43,240 bases of DNA from positions 1 to 43,240 of the forward strand of contig NZ_WTYM01000048.1 in the NCBI RefSeq assembly GCF_009827435.1, read 5' to 3'. Origin of the DNA: Croceibacterium salegens. GTDB lineage: Bacteria > Pseudomonadota > Alphaproteobacteria > Sphingomonadales > Sphingomonadaceae. Shown piece after piece: positions 18,734 through 26,945 of the stretch. The notes under the pieces were generated by a model. The model saw only the letters and a list, made by a program, of their open reading frames with translations, was not told the DNA's origin and did not search any database. Made by a program: the position numbers and the translations under genes. Position 1 is the first letter of the stretch. The number at the start of each line of letters is the position of its first letter.

Positions 18734-19126
18734 CTATTCCCTGACCGGCTCGCGCAGCGGCTTGGCGTCGTCCTTGACCCAGCTCGACAAGGCCCGCACG
18801 CCCTCCGGCCCGGCCTTGCCCCAGTGGACCACGCCGGGCGCGATGCGCAGGCTGTCGCCCGGGTGCAGCTCGACGTCGGGCATCCCGGCGCGCGACAGGG
18901 TGGCCGAGCCGCCTAGGACGTAGATGAATTCCTCGCCGTAATGGTAGTGCCGCGGAATCTCAGCCCCTGCGGGCATGTTGAGATCGCCGACGACCAGCGA
19001 ATGGCCGGGAGCGGATTCAATCGGCCCCTCGAGCACCTGGTTGATACCCTGCGGCGAGGCGTAGACGGGAATTGCTGTCGGCGTCGTGGCGCAGGCGGAG
19101 GCGATGACTGGCAAGACCATCGTCAT
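18734..19126 (-). CDS. cupin-domain lipoprotein
   Basis: A 130-residue single cupin with the metal-binding motif PRHYHYGEEFIYVLGG (about 58-73; His60, His62 and Glu66 are likely ligands) and the second motif PGVVHWGK. Short hydrophobic MTMVLPVIASAC ends in a lipobox-like cysteine, so it may be a lipoprotein. The start is unclear. ATG 19126 lies inside the end of a dispersed repeat. The frame stays open through the whole repeat to ATG 19231, which overlaps the prs stop by one base (TGATG). The longer form would add a highly basic 35-residue n-region ending RRLRRLA, and the short form lacks any positive charge ahead of the hydrophobic segment. It belongs to the prs-cupin-SDR-DUF2269 run. Confidence 0.75.
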   Translation of the reverse strand: MTMVLPVIASACATTPTAIPVYASPQGINQVLEGPIESAPGHSLVVGDLNMPAGAEIPRHYHYGEEFIYVLGGSATLSRAGMPDVELHPGDSLRIAPGVVHWGKAGPEGVRALSSWVKDDAKPLREPVRE

Positions 19127-19213
19127 TGCGAGGCGACGCAGTCGCCGCGGCAATCCAGAGCGTCGCGCGATACGGCCCTGGATTGCTTCGTCGCTTCGCT
19201 CCTCGCAATGACG
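19121..19213. repeat. dispersed palindromic repeat, family 2
   Basis: A 93-bp element with perfect ends CGTCATTGCGAGG and CCTCGCAATGACG and internal CAATCCAG/CTGGATTG arms. On the minus strand one frame reads HCEERSDEAIQ, a peptide commonly produced when this widespread repeat is translated. It separates prs from the cupin gene and overlaps the cupin start codon. Confidence 0.88.
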
Positions 19214-19230
19214 AAGCGAAGACCCGGCCA

Positions 19231-20163
19231 TCAGTCGAACAGGCTCGAGACCGAACTCTCGTCGGCGATGCGGCGCACGGCCTCCCCGATCAGCGGGGCG
19301 ATCGGCAGGATGCGGATGCGGGTCGAATCCTTCGCCGCGTCGGTCGGCAGGATCGAATCGGTGATGACCAGTTCCTTGAGCGCCGACTTGTCGACCCGCG
19401 CCACCGCGCCGCCCGAGAGCACGCCGTGGGTGATGTAGGCGGCGACCGACTTGGCCCCGGCATCGAGCAGTGCCTGCGCCGCGTTGCACAGCGTGCCGCC
19501 CGAATCGACGATGTCGTCGATGAGGATGCAGTTGCGGCCCGAAACGTCGCCGATGATGTTCATCACCTCGCTCTCGCCCGGGCGTTCGCGGCGCTTGTCG
19601 ACGATGGCCAGCGGGGCGTTGTCGAGTCGCTTGGCCAGCGCGCGGGCGCGGACCACGCCGCCGACGTCGGGCGACACGACCATCAGGTCGCCGTCGTAAC
19701 GGGCCTGGATGTCGGCAGCCATCGTCGGCGCGGCGTAGAGGTTGTCGGTCGGGATATCGAAGAAGCCCTGGATCTGCCCGGCGTGCAGGTCGACCGAGAG
19801 GACGCGGTCGGCCCCGGCTTCGGTGATCAGGTTGGCGACGAGCTTGGCCGAGATCGGCGTGCGCGGACCGGGCTTCCGGTCCTGCCGGGCGTAACCGAAG
19901 TAGGGAATCACCGCGGTGATGCGCTTGGCCGAGGCGCGCTTGCACGCGTCGATCGCGATCAGCAGCTCCATCAGGTTGTCGTTCGCCGGATAGCTGGTCG
20001 ACTGCAGGATGAAGAGGTCCTCGCCGCGCACGTTCTCGTGGATCTCGACGAAGATTTCCTCGTCGGCAAAGCGCCGCACGCTGGCATCGGTCAGCGGAAC
20101 CTCGAGGTAACCGGCGATCGCCCGGGCGAGCGGGAGGTTGGAATTGCCGGCCATGAGTTTCAT
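19231..20163 (-). CDS. prs: ribose-phosphate pyrophosphokinase
   Basis: A 310-residue PRPP synthase, which makes phosphoribosyl pyrophosphate from ribose 5-phosphate and ATP for nucleotide, His and Trp synthesis. Landmarks: [27 protein letters not shown] (about 30-56), the ATP-binding [11 protein letters not shown] (about 91-101), [18 protein letters not shown] (about 125-142) and the PRPP loop [13 protein letters not shown] (about 213-225). The ATG at 20163 gives the usual start [13 protein letters not shown]. Its stop abuts the dispersed repeat that begins the cupin gene. It follows glpX at 94 nt on the same strand. Confidence 0.96.
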   Translation of the reverse strand: MKLMAGNSNLPLARAIAGYLEVPLTDASVRRFADEEIFVEIHENVRGEDLFILQSTSYPANDNLMELLIAIDACKRASAKRITAVIPYFGYARQDRKPGPRTPISAKLVANLITEAGADRVLSVDLHAGQIQGFFDIPTDNLYAAPTMAADIQARYDGDLMVVSPDVGGVVRARALAKRLDNAPLAIVDKRRERPGESEVMNIIGDVSGRNCILIDDIVDSGGTLCNAAQALLDAGAKSVAAYITHGVLSGGAVARVDKSALKELVITDSILPTDAAKDSTRIRILPIAPLIGEAVRRIADESSVSSLFD

Positions 20164-20257
20164 CGGGGGCGCGCTCCTCTCAACATGCGCAGAATCGCCT
20201 GCCGCCCGCTAAGCCGACCGTCATGTTATTGCAACCGATGGGACCGGGTTTTGCCCG

Positions 20258-21241
20258 TCAGTGCTCGCGGTGTTCGCCCTTGATCCAGCGGACGGTGCCG
20301 CTGCTGGCGCGCATGACGACGCTTTCGGTGGTCATCAACCCGCCGCGGCGGTGCTTGACGCCTTCGAGCAGCGAGCCGTCGGTCACCCCGGTGGCGGCGA
20401 AGATGCAGTCGCCCTTGGCGAGGTCTTCGAGCTGGTAGATGCGGTCGAGGTCCTCGATGCCCCACTTGTGAGCGCGGGCTCGTTCGTCGTCGTTGCGGAA
20501 CAGCAGCTTGCCGTTGAACTGTCCGCCGACGCAGCGCAGCGCGGCTGCCGCCAGGACGCCTTCGGGCGCGCCGCCGCTGCCCATGTACATGTCGACCGTG
20601 GTGTCGGGGTCGGTTGTGGCAATCACCCCGGCGACGTCGCCGTCGCCGATCAGCACGATGCCGCAGCCGATCTTGCGCAGTTCGGCGATCAGGTCGGCAT
20701 GGCGCGGGCGGTCGAGCACGCAGACGATGATCTCGCTGGGCTTGACGCCCTTGGCCGCGGCGACGGCGGCGACGTTTTCGGTCGGCGTCTTGGCGAGGTC
20801 GATCACACCCTTGGGATAGCCGGGGCCCACGGCGAGCTTTTCCATGTAGACGTCGGGCGCGTTGAGCAGGCAGCCTTCTTCGGCCGCCGCCAGCACGGCG
20901 AGCGAGTTCGGTCCGGCCTTGGCGCAGATCGTGGTGCCTTCGAGCGGGTCGAGCGCGATGTCGATCTTCGGGCCCTTGCCTGGCGCGCCGCCGACCTTTT
21001 CGCCGATGAACAGCATCGGCGCCTCGTCGCGCTCGCCCTCGCCGATCACCACGGTGCCGTCGATGTAGAGCTCGTCGAAAGCCTTGCGCATGGCTTCGAC
21101 CGCGGCGGCGTCGGCCGCCTTCTCGTCGCCCCGCCCGATCAGCCGGCTGGCCGCGACGGCCGCCGCTTCGGTCACCCGGACCATTTCCAAGACCAGGACC
21201 CGGTCGAGCACGTGACTGGGGGAGACGGCGGCAGTTTTCAT
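20258..21241 (-). CDS. glpX: class II fructose-1,6-bisphosphatase
   Basis: A 327-residue GlpX-type phosphatase of gluconeogenesis. Motifs: GEGERDEAPML (metal binding, about 73-83), DPLEGTT (about 102-108) and GSGGAPEGVLAAAA (about 201-214). The start MKTAAVSPSHVLDRVLVLEMVRVTE fits the family, so ATG 21241 is preferred over one 15 codons upstream. In sphingomonads glpX is usually next to hom; here a small gene on the opposite strand lies between them. Length is standard. Confidence 0.95.
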   Translation of the reverse strand: MKTAAVSPSHVLDRVLVLEMVRVTEAAAVAASRLIGRGDEKAADAAAVEAMRKAFDELYIDGTVVIGEGERDEAPMLFIGEKVGGAPGKGPKIDIALDPLEGTTICAKAGPNSLAVLAAAEEGCLLNAPDVYMEKLAVGPGYPKGVIDLAKTPTENVAAVAAAKGVKPSEIIVCVLDRPRHADLIAELRKIGCGIVLIGDGDVAGVIATTDPDTTVDMYMGSGGAPEGVLAAAALRCVGGQFNGKLLFRNDDERARAHKWGIEDLDRIYQLEDLAKGDCIFAATGVTDGSLLEGVKHRRGGLMTTESVVMRASSGTVRWIKGEHREH

Positions 21242-21297
21242 GGCTAGTCCTGTCTTCCGCGGAAGGATGGCCCCGCGCTTAGGCAAGAGGCAATTGG

Positions 21298-21696
21298 ATG
21301 TCGAGCATGCTCTGGGTAGCCGCCGCCGTTTCGACCTTCACTCTCCCGCCATCCGCCGAAAGCCTGATCGAACGGGCCAGGAAGACCTACGAAGTCGAGA
21401 AGCCGGAGCGCGAAGCCTGCCCCGAAGCGCAGGGAAACGAGATCGTCGTGTGCCGCGAGGTCGTCGATCCCGACAAGTACCGCGTGCCGTCGGACACCGA
21501 CCGCGGCGTGGTGAAGGACGAAATTCCGCGCGCGCCGGACGTCTCGACACTGCCGAAGTGCGATGAGGAAACCGTCTGCATGAAAGTCGGCGCCACGCCG
21601 CGCAATCCGCTGATCATCGATCTCGAAGAGATTCCCGAAGCGCCCGAAGGATCGGACGCCGACCTCGTCGCGCGCGGCCTCAAGGCCGAGCGCTGA
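21298..21696 (+). CDS. small secreted hypothetical protein
   Basis: A 132-residue protein with an N-terminal hydrophobic segment (MSSMLWVAAAVSTFTLPPSA) and a mature part containing EREACPEAQGNEIVVCREVVDPDKYRVPSDTDRG. The block of Cys, EIVVC and YRVPSD is a pattern I recognise from secreted hypotheticals of sphingomonads. Four cysteines (two in that block, two in LPKCDEETVCMK) could form disulfides. ATG 21298 has AAGAGG about 8 nt upstream. It is wedged between glpX and hom on the other strand, with only 56 and 3 nt to spare. No function can be given. Confidence 0.7.
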   Translation: MSSMLWVAAAVSTFTLPPSAESLIERARKTYEVEKPEREACPEAQGNEIVVCREVVDPDKYRVPSDTDRGVVKDEIPRAPDVSTLPKCDEETVCMKVGATPRNPLIIDLEEIPEAPEGSDADLVARGLKAER

Positions 21697-21699
21697 TCC

Positions 21700-22995
21700 T
21701 TATCCGAGCAGGCGCATGACCAGAGGTGCCTCGGCGAGGCTGGCCGAGCCTTCGAGCAGCGCCAGCGCCTTGGCGACGTTGGCTTCGGGGCCCTCGTGCG
21801 TGACCATCGCCACCAGCACTTCGCCGCCCTCTTCGGGCCGGCCCTGCTGGATCAGGCTCTCGATCGAGACCCCGCCATCGCGCATCGCCGCGGCAATTTC
21901 CGCCAGCACGCCGGGGCGGTCGGCAACCACGAAGCGCAGGTAGGTGCGTCCGGTGCGGTGCCCCGCGTCGGCCGGGGCGAAGGCCGCCAACTCGGCAGCC
22001 GGGACCGAGAACGGCGCACCGGTATCGCCGCGCGCGATGTCGACAAGGTCGGCGGCGACCGCGCTGGCGGTCGGTCCGTCGCCGGCACCGGCGCCCTGGA
22101 ACAGCAGGCGGCCGGAGAAGTTGCCCTCGGCCACCACCGCGTTGGTCGGCCCGTCGACCGCGGCGAGCGGGTTGTTGTGCGGCACGAGGCAGGGCTGGAC
22201 GCGCTGGAACAGGTTCCCCTGATCATCGACGTCGGCCATGCCGATCAGGCGGATGCGGTAGCCGAGCGCCTCAGCCTGGGCGATGTCGGCAGCGCGGACC
22301 CGGCCGATCCCGCCGACGTCGACCGCGGCGAAGTCGATCTTCGCGCCGAACGCCAGCGCGGCGAGGATGGCTAGCTTGTGCGCCGCATCGACGCCTTCGA
22401 CGTCGAAGGTCGGGTCGGCCTCGGCATAGCCGAGTTCCTGCGCTTCCTTCAGCACCTCGCCGAAGTCGCGCCCGGTCTGCTCCATCGTCGAGAGGATGTA
22501 GTTGCAGGTGCCGTTGAGGATGCCGTAGATGCGCTCGATGCGGTTGGCCGCCGCGCCCTCGCGCAGCCCCTTGATGACCGGGATGCCGCCCGCCACCGCC
22601 GCCTCGAAGCGCAGCGCCACGCCGTTCGCCTCGGCCAGCTCGGCCAGTTCGAGGCCGTGGTGGGCGATCATCGCCTTGTTAGCAGTGACCAGCGCCTTGC
22701 CGCCCTTCAGCGCATGGCGCGCGGTCGCCAGCGCTGGACCGTCGGACCCGCCAACCAGCTCGACCACGACATCGACATCGCTGCGCGCGGCGAGCGCGGT
22801 CATGTCGTCCTCCCAGGCGTAGCCCGAGATGTCGACGCCGCGATTCTTCGAACGGTCGCGCGCAGAGACCGCGACGATCTCGACCGGGCGCCCGGCGCGG
22901 CTGGCAATCAGCGCGCCGTTCGATTCGATCAGCCGGACGAGACCGGCGCCGACGGTGCCGAGTCCGGCGAGAGCGATGCGAAGCGGTGCGGCCAT
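21700..22995 (-). CDS. hom: homoserine dehydrogenase
   Basis: A 431-residue NAD(P)H-dependent enzyme that reduces aspartate semialdehyde to homoserine, leading to Met, Thr and Ile. Domains: nucleotide-binding (GLGTVGAGLVRLI, about 10-22), catalytic (FEAAVAGGIPVIKGLREG; AYAEADPTFDVEGVDAAHKLAIL) and a C-terminal ACT domain (FVVADRPGVLAEIAAAMRDGGVSIESLIQQG), which mediates feedback control. ATG 22995 has GGGGA 5 nt before it; an ATG four codons upstream (23007) is an alternative. Its 3' end is 3 nt from the convergent small gene. Confidence 0.95.
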   Translation of the reverse strand: MAAPLRIALAGLGTVGAGLVRLIESNGALIASRAGRPVEIVAVSARDRSKNRGVDISGYAWEDDMTALAARSDVDVVVELVGGSDGPALATARHALKGGKALVTANKAMIAHHGLELAELAEANGVALRFEAAVAGGIPVIKGLREGAAANRIERIYGILNGTCNYILSTMEQTGRDFGEVLKEAQELGYAEADPTFDVEGVDAAHKLAILAALAFGAKIDFAAVDVGGIGRVRAADIAQAEALGYRIRLIGMADVDDQGNLFQRVQPCLVPHNNPLAAVDGPTNAVVAEGNFSGRLLFQGAGAGDGPTASAVAADLVDIARGDTGAPFSVPAAELAAFAPADAGHRTGRTYLRFVVADRPGVLAEIAAAMRDGGVSIESLIQQGRPEEGGEVLVAMVTHEGPEANVAKALALLEGSASLAEAPLVMRLLG

Positions 22996-23031
22996 GGCGG
23001 TCCCCATTTGAAATTCCGGGCGCGCGTTAAG

Positions 23032-23050
23032 GCCAAGCCGCGCGCTTGGC
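23032..23050. other. small hairpin between hom and the secreted hypothetical gene
   Basis: Perfect 7-bp arms GCCAAGC/GCTTGGC with a 5-nt loop, about 50 nt downstream of the 23100-23966 gene and upstream of hom. There is no U-tract, so a terminator role is uncertain. Confidence 0.3.
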
Positions 23051-23099
23051 TAGGGCACCGTTGCGACTGCTACAACAATCCCGGCCTACCGCCTGTCCG

Positions 23100-23966
23100 T
23101 TACCGCGTGCGGGAGCACTGCCCGAGCTGGTCGATTACCAGTGTATAGTCAGCTCGCGCCTGCGCGCGCGAGGCGTTGTCGCGCTGCAGGTAGGCCTTGT
23201 CGGGCAGCTCACGCGGCAGGAAGCAGGCGAGCCGGTACCACGCGGCGGTGCCGCGCTCCGGCGGGCGCGCTGCCTGGTCGACGATCTCGGTCCACGACAC
23301 GCCCCAGGCCGGGGCCATGCCCGGCCGACGCACTACCGTCAGCGACACCGGAGTGCCGTTGGCCGTGTCGAGGAACAGCTGGGTCTCCGATTCGCCGGCG
23401 AGGTTTCCTGCCACCGACATCGCGTCGCGCACCCCGGTGATTCGCGGCGGGGCGTCGGGCGCGCTGAGTTCGGCGATGACCGCGCGCACGCGGGCTTCGG
23501 TCGTGGGATCGGCCGGAAGCTGCGCGTCGGGCGCGACCAGTTGCAATTCGCCCGGCCGGCTCGGGACGGCCTGCGCAAAGACGATGAACGAGAGTTTCTT
23601 GAGCTTGGGAACCTTGCCCTTGGCGCCAAGCGGCACATCGACGAGGTACTTGAGCGACTCGCCCTGCGCTTCGGGCGCCTTGAGCAGGGCCTCGGTGCCG
23701 GTTTCGAGGTATAGCCGCACCTTGCCGGGGGCGAGGCCGGGAGAGCGCTCGGGCTCGACGGCCACCTGGTCCGCCACCCTGACCCGGGCGACAACCGCGG
23801 AGGCGTCGACCAGGCTGGCCAGGTCGGCATAAGTCAGTTGCTGCGCCGGCGCGGCAACGGACTCCTGCGCCGCGGCGGCCGGGAGGCTCCCGGAAAGACC
23901 GGCGGCGAGCAGCGCCAGGGGCCCCGCAACGATTCCGGTCCGGCGGGGTAGCGAATCACTTAGCAT
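23100..23966 (-). CDS. secreted hypothetical protein
   Basis: A 288-residue protein with a signal peptide (basic MLSDSLPRRTG, hydrophobic IVAGPLALLAAGLSGSLPAAAAQ). The mature part (LTYADLASLVDASAVVARVRV...KVRLYLETGTEALLKAPEAQGESLKYLVDVPLGAKGK) looks all-beta, and two cysteines near the end (ACFLPRELP; QLGQC) may pair. I do not recognise the family with certainty; similar proteins seem confined to this order. The start ATG 23966 has GGAG 9 nt upstream, better than the ATG five codons earlier. It is monocistronic and divergent from the TonB operon. Confidence 0.65.
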   Translation of the reverse strand: MLSDSLPRRTGIVAGPLALLAAGLSGSLPAAAAQESVAAPAQQLTYADLASLVDASAVVARVRVADQVAVEPERSPGLAPGKVRLYLETGTEALLKAPEAQGESLKYLVDVPLGAKGKVPKLKKLSFIVFAQAVPSRPGELQLVAPDAQLPADPTTEARVRAVIAELSAPDAPPRITGVRDAMSVAGNLAGESETQLFLDTANGTPVSLTVVRRPGMAPAWGVSWTEIVDQAARPPERGTAAWYRLACFLPRELPDKAYLQRDNASRAQARADYTLVIDQLGQCSRTR

Positions 23967-24299
23967 CCTAAAGGTCTCCATGGGCCGACAACGTAGCGCC
24001 GGGTGTCTTGCTCCCGAAGTCCCATCTTGGGAGGGTTGCCGAGTGAATCCGCGGTTAACCGATAAACCGATTGCCCACGCGTTTCTTCGCCGCTAAGGCA
24101 TCCGCCGGATGGGGACCGCTAGAAAAGCAATAACCCGCGGTGCCCGGGCCGATATCGTTAGTGAACCGTAACGGCGGATCGCACGACGGCCTCTAAGTTT
24201 GACATAGGCTCGACGTGCCTGTGAGGATGAAAGTCCGACAGGATACGGCGGGCTTGCCGGGCGTTGACCCGGTAATTGTATACGGAGTGAAGGGACTGG
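23967..24299. promoter_or_regulatory. 333-nt divergent region, candidate tonB promoter
   Basis: No gene is seen. On the plus strand TTGACA (24199-24204) is followed 18 nt later by GAGGAT (24223-24228), a fair -35 with a poor -10. A perfect 13-bp palindrome CATCCG-C-CGGATG lies at 24099-24111. No clear Fur or iron box is visible. AGGGA ahead of ATG 24300 is the ribosome site of tonB. Confidence 0.35.
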
Positions 24300-24947
24300 A
24301 TGGCTTACGCTGACCAACAAATGAGCAGCAGTCGCATGATTGCGATTGTGATAGTTGCCCTGATCCACCTCGCAGTCGGTTATGCTCTTGTGACCGGCCT
24401 CGCATACTCGGCTGCGAAGAAACTGGTCGAGCGCGTGACGACGGTGGACGTGACTGAACCGCCGCCGCCGGAGGAAGAGCCCCCGCCGCCGCCGCCGGAT
24501 CAGGTGAAGCCGCCGCCCCCGGTTGCTCCGCCGCCACCGATCAACATCGCGGTGGCCCCACCGCCGATCCAGGTGCAGACGGTCATTCCGCCGCCCGCAC
24601 CGGTCGCCCGCGTCGTGCCGCCGCCGGCTCCGCCGCCCGCACCTTCGCAGGCGCGTGGCGCCAGCCCGAAGGGCCAGAGCGGTTGGGCTCGCCGAATCCA
24701 GGAAAACTATCCGTCGCGCGCCCAGCGCGAAGGTACCGAAGGTACGGTCGGTGTTGCGGTCGTAGTCGATGCCAACGGACGCGTTTCATCGTGCAGCGTC
24801 ACGGGATCGAGCGGTTCGAGCATTCTCGATGAAGCCGCGTGCACCGGTATGGAGCGTTATGCGCGCTTCGACCCTGCGCTGGACGATGCCGGCAATCCGA
24901 CCACTGGACGCTATAACACGCGAATTACCTACCGGTTGACCAACTAA
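24300..24947 (+). CDS. tonB: TonB energy-transducing protein
   Basis: A 215-residue TonB protein that carries proton-motive energy from ExbBD to outer-membrane receptors. Residues about 13-35 form the uncleaved membrane anchor (MIAIVIVALIHLAVGYALVTGLAYS; the His is the conserved one of the TonB anchor). A long Pro-rich periplasmic stretch (about 52-120) is interrupted by EEEPPPPPPDQVKPPPP-type charge. The C-terminal domain (about 127-215) has YPSRAQREGTEGTVGVAVVVDANGRVSSCSV and RFDPALD, the TonB_C pattern. It is the first gene of a tonB-exbB-exbD-exbD operon, which is the sphingomonad layout. Confidence 0.93.
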   Translation: MAYADQQMSSSRMIAIVIVALIHLAVGYALVTGLAYSAAKKLVERVTTVDVTEPPPPEEEPPPPPPDQVKPPPPVAPPPPINIAVAPPPIQVQTVIPPPAPVARVVPPPAPPPAPSQARGASPKGQSGWARRIQENYPSRAQREGTEGTVGVAVVVDANGRVSSCSVTGSSGSSILDEAACTGMERYARFDPALDDAGNPTTGRYNTRITYRLTN

Positions 24948-24984
24948 TTCAATTTCCGAATTTTCTCTAAGAGAGGACTACCCG

Positions 24985-25743
24985 ATGCTTATTGATCTCC
25001 TTGCTGCTGCCTCGACGGAAGCGCCGGCAGCCGCCTTTGGTTTCAAGGAAGCCCTGGAACAGGGCGGTGCAATTGCCTATTCGATTCTCGCCGTGCTCGT
25101 CATCATGTCGGTCGGTTCGTTCTACATCATGATCACCAAGCTGCTTGAGCAGAGCAAGATCATGCGCCAGTACAAGAACGTCCGCGCCAACTTCTGGCGT
25201 GCCAACACGCTGAGCGAAGGCGCCAGCAAGCTCGAGAAGAACAGCGCATGGCGCCAGGTTGTCGATGATGCGCTGGCTGCCGAAGCTCAGCACAGCAAGA
25301 TGACCGATTCGCTCGAAGCCCACGACTGGATGCACGGCTCGCTCGCGCGTTCGGAAGCCTCGATCAATTCCCGCCTCGCCGGCGGCCTGCCGTTCCTCGC
25401 CACCGTCGGTGCGACTGCGCCGTTCGTCGGCCTGCTCGGTACGGTTATCGGTATTTACCGCGCCATGATCGGTATCGCGATCTCCGGTTCGGGCTCGATC
25501 GACAAAGTCGCCGGTCCGGTCGGTGAAGCGCTGATCATGACCGCCATCGGCCTGCTCGTCGCCGTTCCGGCCGTGCTTGCCTACAACTGGCTGCAGGCGC
25601 GCAACAAGCGCATCTCGGAGCTGCTCTCGGGCTTCTCGACCGACATCCTCGCCAACCTCACCTCGCGTGGTGCGGTGAAGCCGGCGGTCGTCACGAAGAC
25701 CTCGACGGCGGCGAAGCCTGCGGCTCCGGCTGCCAAGGCCTAA
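24985..25743 (+). CDS. exbB: ExbB/MotA-TolQ-type proton channel protein
   Basis: A 252-residue inner-membrane protein. TM1 lies at about 28-52 (AIAYSILAVLVIMSVGSFYIMITKLL). A cytoplasmic loop follows, then TM2 and TM3 (about 130-160 and 178-205), containing PFLATVGATAPFVGLLGTVIGIYRAM and GEALIMTAIGLLVAVPAVLAYNWL, the ExbB/TolQ signatures with the conserved Thr and Glu. The N-terminus is short and periplasmic; the C-terminal tail is Ala/Lys/Pro-rich and likely flexible. It is 37 nt after tonB. A large hairpin lies in the 81-nt gap before exbD. Confidence 0.93.
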   Translation: MLIDLLAAASTEAPAAAFGFKEALEQGGAIAYSILAVLVIMSVGSFYIMITKLLEQSKIMRQYKNVRANFWRANTLSEGASKLEKNSAWRQVVDDALAAEAQHSKMTDSLEAHDWMHGSLARSEASINSRLAGGLPFLATVGATAPFVGLLGTVIGIYRAMIGIAISGSGSIDKVAGPVGEALIMTAIGLLVAVPAVLAYNWLQARNKRISELLSGFSTDILANLTSRGAVKPAVVTKTSTAAKPAAPAAKA

Positions 25744-25747
25744 GCAA

Positions 25748-25791
25748 TTTCGCCGGGGCGGGTTCGGCTCGCCGCCTCCCGCCCCGCGAAA
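25748..25791 (+). other. strong intercistronic hairpin between exbB and the first exbD
   Basis: TTTCGC-C-GGGGCGGG (25748-25762) pairs with CCCGCCCC-GCGAAA (25778-25791): 14 bp with a single bulged C and a 15-nt loop. No U-run follows, so it is not a classical terminator. A role in mRNA stability or in setting the ExbB:ExbD ratio is inference. Confidence 0.65.
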
Positions 25792-25824
25792 CCGCTTCAA
25801 GATGTTTTGAGATAGGACGAGAAA

Positions 25825-26361
25825 ATGGCGATAGCAGTTGGCGGAGGCGGCGAAGAACGGCCGATGTCCGACATCAACACGACGCCGCTGGTGGACGTGA
25901 TGCTGGTGCTTCTGATCATCTTCCTGATCACCGTCCCGGTGGCCTTGCAGACGATCGAGAAGCTGAAGATTCCGGTCTTCGAGGCGGCCGAAACGAAGGA
26001 CAAGGCGGAGAACCTCCTCATCACCGTCAGCACGACCGACGCCGAAGGCCGCACGCCGACGCTGTCGCAGTCGGAGTTTTCCGGTGCGTCCCGGAGTGGT
26101 CAGTGCCGCGTGTTCTTCAACAACGTCACGCCGGTCGATTCGACCGAGCTCTACGACAAGGCTTTCGAGCGGCTTGACGGTATCGTCCAGCGCGAAGGCG
26201 GCGTCGAGGCGATCATGGCGGATCCGGAAAAGATCCCGCAGGTGGTCATCCGGGCTGACGTCAACACGCCGTGGCGCTGCATTGCCGGCACGATCTTCAA
26301 CGTCCAGGCTGCTGGCTACCCGACGGTTGGATTTATCTCCAACCCGCGTCCGGTCGGCTGA
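25825..26361 (+). CDS. exbD: ExbD/TolR-type protein, first copy
   Basis: A 178-residue single-pass membrane protein. The anchor contains [24 protein letters not shown] (about 14-37), where the Asp in PLVDV is the proton-bearing residue of the ExbD/TolR family. The periplasmic domain is longer than in the other two copies and includes an extra segment with two cysteines ([17 protein letters not shown]) that could form a disulfide. It ends [19 protein letters not shown]. It is 81 nt after exbB and 33 nt before the second copy; the two probably form a heteromer with ExbB. Confidence 0.9.
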   Translation: MAIAVGGGGEERPMSDINTTPLVDVMLVLLIIFLITVPVALQTIEKLKIPVFEAAETKDKAENLLITVSTTDAEGRTPTLSQSEFSGASRSGQCRVFFNNVTPVDSTELYDKAFERLDGIVQREGGVEAIMADPEKIPQVVIRADVNTPWRCIAGTIFNVQAAGYPTVGFISNPRPVG

Positions 26362-26394
26362 GCCGGACCGCGACCCAATCAGGAGTATAACGCA

Positions 26395-26829
26395 ATGGCA
26401 ATGTCAGGCGGCAGGGACGACGGCCAGCCGATGATGGAAATGAACACGACGCCGCTGATCGACGTCATGCTCGTTCTCCTCATCATGCTGATCTTCACGC
26501 TTCCCCCGGTGACCAACTCGGTCAATATCGACCTGCCCTCACCCTCACCGAACGAGACGCCTCCGCCGGTCGATCCCGTGGTCAACAAGCTGGTGCTGAC
26601 GCCGGCCAACGAGATCCTCTGGAACGGCGCGCCGATCTCGGCGGGCGGTCTTGCGTCGAACCTGCAGACCTCGATGCAGATGCCGGTCGAACCGGAACTG
26701 CAGTTTGAGCCGGAGGCCGAGGCGAGCTACGATCTTTCGGCCCAGGTGCTGAACATCATCAAGGGTTCGGGCGTTACGAAGTTCGGCTTCGTCGGGAACG
26801 AGAAGTACCGCGCTTTCGGCAAGGAATAA
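26395..26829 (+). CDS. exbD: ExbD/TolR-type protein, second copy
   Basis: A 144-residue ExbD. The membrane segment reads [24 protein letters not shown] (about 13-36) with the essential Asp. The periplasmic part ends ASYDLSAQVLNIIKGSGVTKFGFVGNEKYRAFG. It is close to the third copy throughout but unlike the first in the C-terminal domain. An AGGAG-like AGGAGTATAACGC precedes the ATG. It closes the operon and is followed by the terminator. Confidence 0.92.
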   Translation: MAMSGGRDDGQPMMEMNTTPLIDVMLVLLIMLIFTLPPVTNSVNIDLPSPSPNETPPPVDPVVNKLVLTPANEILWNGAPISAGGLASNLQTSMQMPVEPELQFEPEAEASYDLSAQVLNIIKGSGVTKFGFVGNEKYRAFGKE

Positions 26830-26850
26830 TTCCTTCCACACCCAAGCAAG

Positions 26851-26885
26851 AAGGAGGGGCGGAGCGATCCGCCCCTCCTTTTTTT
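26851..26885 (+). terminator. terminator of tonB-exbB-exbD-exbD
   Basis: A perfect 13-bp stem AAGGAGGGGCGGA/TCCGCCCCTCCTT (26851-26863, 26868-26880) with loop GCGA, then TTTTT, 21 nt after the exbD stop. Confidence 0.95.
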
Positions 26886-26890
26886 GTCCA

Positions 26891-26930
26891 TTGTTCAGGG
26901 GCATTCTTCGTGTTATAATATGATATTACA
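26891..26930 (+). promoter_or_regulatory. promoter and A/T-rich operator of the third exbD
   Basis: A consensus -10 TATAAT (26914-26919) with TTGTTC 17 nt upstream (26891-26896). The -10 is embedded in TGTTATAATATGATATTACA (26911-26930), whose outer arms form TGTnATA-N6-TATnACA and whose core TAATAT-G-ATATTA is a perfect palindrome. The pattern resembles Fur-superfamily sites, Zur in particular. Repression through overlap with the -10 is inferred. Confidence 0.6.
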
Positions 26931-26945
26931 TCATGGAGAGAAGCC

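Noticed and set aside
19231-19945. Upstream extension of the cupin frame through prs
   Set aside because: The frame stays open by chance across prs; the part before ATG 19231 is out of frame with PRPP synthase and has no family signal.
24460-24660. Repeated CCG triplets in tonB
   Set aside because: These simply encode the Pro-rich arm of TonB and are not a separate repeat.
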